Assembly: GCA_016703025.1 (NCBI GenBank)
Contig: JADJCV010000004.1
Coordinates: 992,001-1,056,000, forward strand
From: Candidatus Avedoeria danica
GTDB lineage: Bacteria; Chloroflexota; Anaerolineae; Epilineales; Epilineaceae
Reading direction: 5' to 3'
DNA length: 64,000 nt
This document shows positions 59,571 to 64,000 of the stretch, piece by piece. The translations under genes were made by a program, and so were the position numbers. Within the stretch, counting starts at the first letter, position 1. The number at the start of each line of letters is the position of its first letter. Under the pieces are notes generated by a model. It was not told where the DNA came from, searched no databases, and worked only from the letters and a program-made list of their open reading frames with translations.

Positions 59571-60302
59571 ATGCGCCTGACGATCCTCGGCGAAGCGGAG
59601 ACGGACTGGGCCGAGGCGTTGGCCGAGCGTTTCCGCGCCGCCGGCCACACCGTGGTCGCCGGCGACGTCGGCGCCGACCACCGTCCGAGCGATGTCCAAC
59701 TGGCCGATGCGCTGGCCACGAGCGACGCCTGCATCGATGTCTGCGTCGTCGACCGCGCGCGCAAGGCCGCGGCGCTGGCGCTGGCCGATCGCCACCTGCC
59801 TCCAAGTCGCCCGCTGTGGTCGTGCTGCCTTGCCACGTCGGCCACGTACGTCGCCGCCAGCGTCGAGCACCCCGCGCGCGTGTTCGGCTTCAGCCTGCTG
59901 CCGCCGTGGGCCGGCCGGACGACCGTGGAGTGCGCCCGCGCGCTTCAGGCCGCCGATTCCGACGCCGGTGCCGCCGCCGCGGTCTGGACGGCGATCGACC
60001 TTGCACCGGTCTGGGTGGCGGATGGAACCGCGCTCGTCCTCGGCCGGATCGTGTGCTGCCTGGCGAACGAGGCGGCGTTCGCGTTGATGGAACGGACGGC
60101 CGGCGGCGCGGACATCGACACGGCGATGCGGCTGGGAACACGCTATCCCCGCGGGCCGATCGAGTGGGCGAACACCGTCGGGCCGCGGGTGGTGGTGGCC
60201 GTGCTCGACGCGCTGGCCGCCGAGCACGGCGAGGACCGCTACCGCGTCGCCCCGCTCCTGCGCCGCCACGCCGCCGCCGGACTGCCGCTTCCGCTCGGCT
60301 GA
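59571..60302 (+). CDS. Stand-alone 3-hydroxyacyl-CoA dehydrogenase C-terminal-domain protein
   Basis: 243 residues. The first ~110 residues are a degenerate alpha/beta region starting MRLTILGEAETDW, with no GxGxxG. From ~150 a 3HCDH C-terminal domain is recognisable: LVLGRIVCCLANEAAFALME, DIDTAMRLGTRYPRGPIEWA and RYRVAPLLRRHAAAG. In full-length PaaH-type proteins this unit follows the dehydrogenase in one chain; here it is separate, 13 bp downstream. It probably assembles with the preceding dehydrogenase as a structural subunit. Confidence 0.75.
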   Translation: MRLTILGEAETDWAEALAERFRAAGHTVVAGDVGADHRPSDVQLADALATSDACIDVCVVDRARKAAALALADRHLPPSRPLWSCCLATSATYVAASVEHPARVFGFSLLPPWAGRTTVECARALQAADSDAGAAAAVWTAIDLAPVWVADGTALVLGRIVCCLANEAAFALMERTAGGADIDTAMRLGTRYPRGPIEWANTVGPRVVVAVLDALAAEHGEDRYRVAPLLRRHAAAGLPLPLG

Positions 60303-60368
60303 CGGGCCGACGACCGCAATCCCAACCGCATGGCCCCGAAGAGGGGCGACCCCGGAAGGCACGCGCCG

Positions 60369-60719
60369 ATGAACGCAACGCTCGACTCGACAACCCTCGT
60401 CACGGCGATGCTGTGGCTCCTCGCGCTCGCCCTGCCGCTGGCGATGCTGCTGTGGATGGCGGCGCAGTTCGTCGCGCTCCGCTCGCTCGGCCGGCGCGTG
60501 CGCGCGCTCGAGGGCGCCGCGTCGACCGCTGCCGCGGGGGCTGGGGCATCGGCAACGGCAGCGTTGTCCGAACTGCCGGTCGCACCGCGATCGGGCGGCG
60601 GCCCCGGCCGCGAACAGGACGGCCAGCACGACGTCGAGCCCGCGACGATGGGGGCCGCTTCGGCTGCGCGGCCCGACGACGACCGCACCGCGAACGATGC
60701 CGCCGAGGGCCACGCATGA
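60369..60719 (+). CDS. Small membrane protein of unknown function
   Basis: 116 residues. One N-terminal membrane helix (AMLWLLALALPLAMLLWMA) followed by a heptad-like stretch (LRSLGRRVRALEGAA) and a low-complexity polar tail. No known family. Its stop overlaps the thiolase ATG (60716-60719, ATGA), so it is co-translated within the CoA operon despite no obvious metabolic role. ATG at 60369 chosen as the last start before the helix. Confidence 0.55.
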   Translation: MNATLDSTTLVTAMLWLLALALPLAMLLWMAAQFVALRSLGRRVRALEGAASTAAAGAGASATAALSELPVAPRSGGGPGREQDGQHDVEPATMGAASAARPDDDRTANDAAEGHA

Positions 60720-61909
60720 ACGAAGCAGTCGTCGTCGACGCGGTCAGGACGCCCGTCGGCAAGCTCGGCGGCGCGCTGGCCGACGTCCGACCGGACGACC
60801 TCGGCGCGATCGCCATCCGCGCACTCGTCGAACGCACGGGCGTCGACACAGCCGCCATCGAGGATGTCTACTTCGGGTGCGCAAACCAAGCCGGGGAGGA
60901 CAACCGCAACGTCGCCCGGATGTGCGCCCTGCTGGCGGGCCTGCCGCACAGTGTGGCCGGAACGACGGTCAACCGGCTGTGCGCCTCGGGACTCGACGCG
61001 ATCCAGCAGGCAGCGCGGGCGGTGATGGCCGGCGAGGGCGCGTTCTTCGTGGCCGGCGGTGTCGAGAGCATGTCGCGCGCGCCGCTCTCACTCGCCCGCA
61101 CGCCGCGCGGCAACGTCACCGCCTGGGACACGTCGCTCGGCTGGCGCTATCCGAACCCGGCGATGGAAGCGCTGTTTCCGCTCGAGAGCATGGGCGAGAC
61201 GGCTGAGAACGTGCAGACGCTGACCGGGATCTCGCGGGAGCGCCAGGATGCGTTCGCGTTGCGGAGTCACTGCCGGGCAGTGGCCGCACACGACGCCGGA
61301 TGGTTCGCCGACGAGCTCGTCGCCGTCGACGTTCCGGGTCGCAAGGGTGCAGTGACGCGCTTCGAAAGGGACGAAGGGCCGCGGGCTGACAGCTCGATCG
61401 AAACCCTTGGATCCTTGCGCCCGGTCTTCCGCAGCGGCGGCACGGTAACGGCCGGCAATGCCAGCAGTCTGAACGACGGTGCGGCCGCCGTGCTCGTCGC
61501 CGATCGCGCGGCGGCCGAAGCGGCCGGCATGCGGCCGCTGGCGCGCATCGTCGCCTCGGCGGTGGCGGGCGTCGATCCGCGCACGATGGGCCTCGGGCCG
61601 GTGCCGGCGACCCAAAAGGCGCTCGCGCGCGCCGGCCTGACGGTGGCCGACCTCGATGTGATCGAGCTGAACGAGGCCTTCGCCGTGCAGGCCCTGGCCG
61701 TCATCGACGCCCTCGGACTGGACGAGGCGCGCGTGAACCCGAGCGGCGGTGCGATCGCGATCGGTCACCCGCTCGGCTGCTCCGGCGCCCGTCTGACGGC
61801 CACGCTGCTGCACGAGCTGCGCCGCACCGGCGGTCGGTACGGCCTGGTGACGTTGTGTGTCGGCGTCGGCCAGGGCGCCGCAACGGTGTTCGAGAACCTG
61901 GACCGCTGA
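60716..61909 (+). CDS. Acetyl-CoA acyltransferase (thiolase; PaaJ/AtoB-like)
   Basis: 397 residues; thiolytic cleavage of 3-oxoacyl-CoA. Nucleophilic cysteine in VNRLCASGLDAIQQAAR (~88), VAGGVESMSRAPLS (~115), and the C-terminal ELNEAFAVQALAVI (~320), GGAIAIGHPLGCSGAR (~350, His and second Cys) and TLCVGVGQGAATVFE. The PaaJ-like feature GNVTAWDTSLGWRYPNP is also present. It would complete conversion to acetyl-CoA plus a shortened or succinyl CoA. Translationally coupled to the upstream small membrane protein. Confidence 0.95.
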   Translation: MNEAVVVDAVRTPVGKLGGALADVRPDDLGAIAIRALVERTGVDTAAIEDVYFGCANQAGEDNRNVARMCALLAGLPHSVAGTTVNRLCASGLDAIQQAARAVMAGEGAFFVAGGVESMSRAPLSLARTPRGNVTAWDTSLGWRYPNPAMEALFPLESMGETAENVQTLTGISRERQDAFALRSHCRAVAAHDAGWFADELVAVDVPGRKGAVTRFERDEGPRADSSIETLGSLRPVFRSGGTVTAGNASSLNDGAAAVLVADRAAAEAAGMRPLARIVASAVAGVDPRTMGLGPVPATQKALARAGLTVADLDVIELNEAFAVQALAVIDALGLDEARVNPSGGAIAIGHPLGCSGARLTATLLHELRRTGGRYGLVTLCVGVGQGAATVFENLDR

Positions 61910-61975
61910 ACCGACGCCCGCCGCGTTCCGCCGCCGATCGGGCCCATTGCGTCGCCCTCGTTGCCCCCGGCCTCA

Positions 61976-62001
61976 CCCATCCGCCCCGCCCATCCGCCCC
62001 G
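61976..62001. repeat. 13-bp direct repeat before the aldehyde dehydrogenase
   Basis: Two adjacent copies of CCCATCCGCCCCG at 61976-61988 and 61989-62001, ending just before the AGGAG of the next gene, in the 108-bp gap. Confidence 0.7.
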
Positions 62002-62017
62002 CCCGCAGGAGCCCCCC

Positions 62018-63508
62018 ATGTCCGCTTACGACCGCAACCGATTCCAGATGATCATCGGCAACGCGCCGGTGGATGCCGCGTCCGGCGCATGGACGACGAC
62101 GATGAACCCGGCGACCGGCCGGCCGCTGGCCGAAGTGCCCGACGGCGGACCGGCGGACGTCGACCGTGCCGTCGCCGCAGCGCGGGCGGCATTTGACGGC
62201 GGGAAGTGGGCCCGAATGGGCGGCGCACGACGGACCCGGCTCATGTTCAAACTGGCCGACTTGCTGTGGTCGGCGATCGATGACCTGGCGACGCTCGAGG
62301 CCAAGGACAACGGCAAGGCGATCCAGAGCGTCAAGGCCGAGATCGCGCAGGGCATCGGCGAACTCGAGTTCTTCGCCGGCGCCGCGACGAAGATCCAGGG
62401 CCGGACGAACGAGGCGCCGTTCGGGTTCCTGAACTACACGTTGCGCGAGCCGCTCGGCGTCTGTGCGTTGATCGTGCCGTGGAACTACCCGCTCATGCTC
62501 ACGCTCCGCAAGCTCGCGCCGGCCCTCGCCGCCGGCAACGCCTGCGTGATCAAGCCGGCGTCGTACACGCCGCTCTCGGCGCTCGTCCTCGGCGAGCTGG
62601 CGGTCGAGGCCGGCTTCCCGGAGGGGGCGGTGAACGTCGTCACCGGCGGTGGAGCGACCGTCGGCGCAGGCCTGGCGCGCCATCGGGGCGTGGACAAGGT
62701 GAGCTTCACGGGCTCGACCGAGGTCGGTCGCTCGATCCTCGATGCCGCCAAGGGCGACTTCCGCCGCGTCTCGCTGGAACTCGGCGGCAAGAGCCCCGCC
62801 ATCGTGTTCGGCGATGCGGACCTCGGCGCCGCGGTGCCGGCGACGGTCTGGTCGATCTTCTACTCGGCGGGCCAGTCGTGCGAGGCCCGCAGCCGAATCT
62901 TCGTCCAGCGCCCGGTGTACGACGCGTTCGTCGAGGCGTTCGCCGCGGCAACGCAGCGGCTCGTCGTCGGCGATCCGCTGGACAAGGCGACCCAAATCGG
63001 AGCACTGATCACGCCCGAGCACCGCGCCGGCGTCGAGGGCTACATCGCCGCCGGCCAAGCCGAAGGGGCGCGGTTGCTGACCGGCGGCGGCCGACCGACG
63101 GACCCGGCGCTTGCGGACGGCAGCTTCCTGCTGCCGACGACGCTGGCCGACTGCACGAACGACATGCGCGTCGCCCAGGAGGAGATCTTCGGACCCGTCG
63201 CCTGCATCCTGCCGTTCGATGACGACGCGGCAGCCGTCGCCGGGGCGAACGACAGCATCTACGGCCTCGCCGCATCCGTCTGGACGCGCGATATCGGCCG
63301 GGCGCACCGCACGGCCGCGGCGATCAAGAGCGGCATCGTCACCGTCAACCAGCCGTTCACCGTGTTCCCCGGCACACCGTTCGGTGGCTACAAGCAGTCC
63401 GGCTGGGGACGCGAGGTCAGCCTCGAGGCGTTGGACGATTTCACCGAGCTGAAGAGCGTCGTCGTCTACACCGGCACGCGTCCGGTCGACCCGTTCGGCC
63501 TAGGCTAG
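62018..63508 (+). CDS. NAD(P)-dependent aldehyde dehydrogenase
   Basis: 496 residues; oxidises an aldehyde to an acid. Class motifs: IVPWNYPLMLTLRKLAPAL (~150), CVIKPASYTPLSA (~175), FTGSTEVGRSIL (~229), base glutamate in VSLELGGKSPAIVFG (~255) and nucleophile in YSAGQSCEARSR (~288); EEIFGPVACILPF (~390) and PFGGYKQSGWGREV near the end. Resembles the betaine/phenylacetaldehyde branch, but substrate cannot be fixed. Four-base SD (AGGAG) lies six bases before the ATG. Last gene of the CoA cluster; its 3' end overlaps the convergent chromate transporter by nine bases. Confidence 0.95.
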   Translation: MSAYDRNRFQMIIGNAPVDAASGAWTTTMNPATGRPLAEVPDGGPADVDRAVAAARAAFDGGKWARMGGARRTRLMFKLADLLWSAIDDLATLEAKDNGKAIQSVKAEIAQGIGELEFFAGAATKIQGRTNEAPFGFLNYTLREPLGVCALIVPWNYPLMLTLRKLAPALAAGNACVIKPASYTPLSALVLGELAVEAGFPEGAVNVVTGGGATVGAGLARHRGVDKVSFTGSTEVGRSILDAAKGDFRRVSLELGGKSPAIVFGDADLGAAVPATVWSIFYSAGQSCEARSRIFVQRPVYDAFVEAFAAATQRLVVGDPLDKATQIGALITPEHRAGVEGYIAAGQAEGARLLTGGGRPTDPALADGSFLLPTTLADCTNDMRVAQEEIFGPVACILPFDDDAAAVAGANDSIYGLAASVWTRDIGRAHRTAAAIKSGIVTVNQPFTVFPGTPFGGYKQSGWGREVSLEALDDFTELKSVVVYTGTRPVDPFGLG

Positions 63509-64000
63509 CGCCACGGCGCCGACGAGCGCCGCCAGGACGAGGACGACCGCCGGATGGACGTCGAACAGGAGGAGCACGAAGCTGGCCGCCAGGATCGCGC
63601 CGAACCACGCCAGGCCCGCCGGCGGCATCGTGCGCGTGACGCCGCGGCCGACGTCCCAGGCCGTCCACGCCAACAGCGCGACGACGGCCGGCCGGGCGGC
63701 GCTGAGCGCACCCTTGGCGCGCGGCCGGTCCTGGTAGGCCGCGACCGTGGCGGCGACCGCCAGCATGATGAGCGCGGTCGGCAACACCATCCCGACGAGG
63801 CCGGCCGCCGCGCCAAGCGACCCGGCCTGCCGCCAGCCGATGACAGCCGCCAGCTTCGTCGTGATCGGGCCCGGCAAGGCGTTGCCCATCGCCAGGAGGT
63901 CGACGAACTCGGCGTCCGTCAGCCAGCCGCGCCCGACGACGACCTCCTGCTGCATGAGCGGGATCATCGACGGCCCACCGCCGAACCCGAAGGCGCCGCA
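63500..64000 (-). CDS. Chromate transporter (ChrA), 5' end beyond the right edge
   Basis: The visible ~167 residues begin within FGFGGGPSMIPLMQQEVVV, the ChrA signature (GGG then MIPLM), followed by LAMGNALPGPITTKLAAVIGW, the NALPGP motif, and hydrophobic segments AGLVGMVLPTALIMLAV and LAASFVLLLFDVHPAVVLVLAAL. The family moves chromate or sulfate-like anions; this is a single ChrA domain of the short or split kind, or the C-terminal half of a long one. The frame is open to base 64000, so the start is outside the window. Ends overlapping the aldehyde dehydrogenase by nine bases. Confidence 0.9.
   Translation of the reverse strand, partial: CGAFGFGGGPSMIPLMQQEVVVGRGWLTDAEFVDLLAMGNALPGPITTKLAAVIGWRQAGSLGAAAGLVGMVLPTALIMLAVAATVAAYQDRPRAKGALSAARPAVVALLAWTAWDVGRGVTRTMPPAGLAWFGAILAASFVLLLFDVHPAVVLVLAALVGAVALA

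Noticed and set aside
1..64000. CRISPR arrays, tRNA or rRNA genes, complete insertion sequences
   Set aside because: No regularly spaced repeats, no cloverleaf-like intergenic segment and no intact transposase were seen; nearly all space is protein-coding.

Overview
High-GC bacterial chromosome segment with short intergenic gaps and many 4-bp ATGA/GTGA overlaps. The gene content and style suggest a Chloroflexota lineage, probably near Anaerolineae/Ardenticatenia. The evidence is Pro/Thr-rich linkers followed by a short Y/W-LP motif in several secreted proteins, a type 2 isopentenyl-diphosphate isomerase, a LysW-like zinc ribbon, DUF2723 (GT117-type) membrane proteins and a giant BTAD/AAA/TPR regulator. 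This assignment is inference; no marker search was possible.

Layout. 1-11.4 kb: a GT4 glycosyltransferase, convergent with a seven-gene leftward run of NlpC/P60 hydrolase, MurD-like ligase, LysW-like carrier, threonine-synthase-like PLP enzyme, ATP-grasp ligase, dolichyl-phosphate-mannose-synthase-like GT2 and DUF2723 membrane protein. This is the best candidate here for an undescribed pathway. 11.4-21.4 kb: aconitase, a secreted clan-A-like glycoside hydrolase, a membrane TPR protein and an LVIVD/vWA surface protein. 21.4-28 kb: leftward c-di-AMP operon (CdaA, YbbR/CdaR) continuing into a QTMAN-like (DUF3524) glycosyltransferase, a secreted dockerin-like protein and a GT9 enzyme. 28-31.9 kb: ECF sigma factor, membrane anti-sigma candidate, bactofilin-like/HhH membrane protein and an unknown membrane protein. 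31.9-35.8 kb: DsbA-like thioredoxin, a CSLREA/beta-helix secreted protein and a sorbosone-dehydrogenase-like lipoprotein.

35.9-38 kb: a CysS/MshC-family ligase is followed directly by a tyrosine-recombinase tail, two similar fragments of Pro/Thr-rich secreted proteins and a pure C/G homopolymer block. This is either a genomic scar or an assembly junction. 38-46 kb: a DUF255/YyaL-type protein, a strong intrinsic terminator, the BTAD-AAA-TPR regulator, a HyuA-type protein and an acyl carrier protein. 46.2-48.4 kb: type 2 IDI and a polyprenyl diphosphate synthase. 48.4-51.1 kb: leftward operon of a PLP beta-synthase with CBS pair, a ParB/SerK-like putative free-serine kinase and a DUF59/MIP18 protein, suggesting an O-phosphoserine route to cysteine or cystathionine.

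51.2-55.6 kb: MurJ, a TrmB with a long C-terminal extension and a C39-peptidase/TPR lipoprotein. 55.6-63.5 kb: rightward CoA-degradation cluster (two crotonase-fold enzymes, 3-hydroxyacyl-CoA dehydrogenase, a separate 3HCDH C-terminal-domain protein, thiolase, aldehyde dehydrogenase) resembling the lower phenylacetate/beta-oxidation pathway. The window ends inside a chromate-transporter gene.

Promoters that can be read are sigma70-like, including a recurrent extended -10 (TGCTAGAAT or near). No tRNA, rRNA, CRISPR array or intact insertion sequence was recognised.
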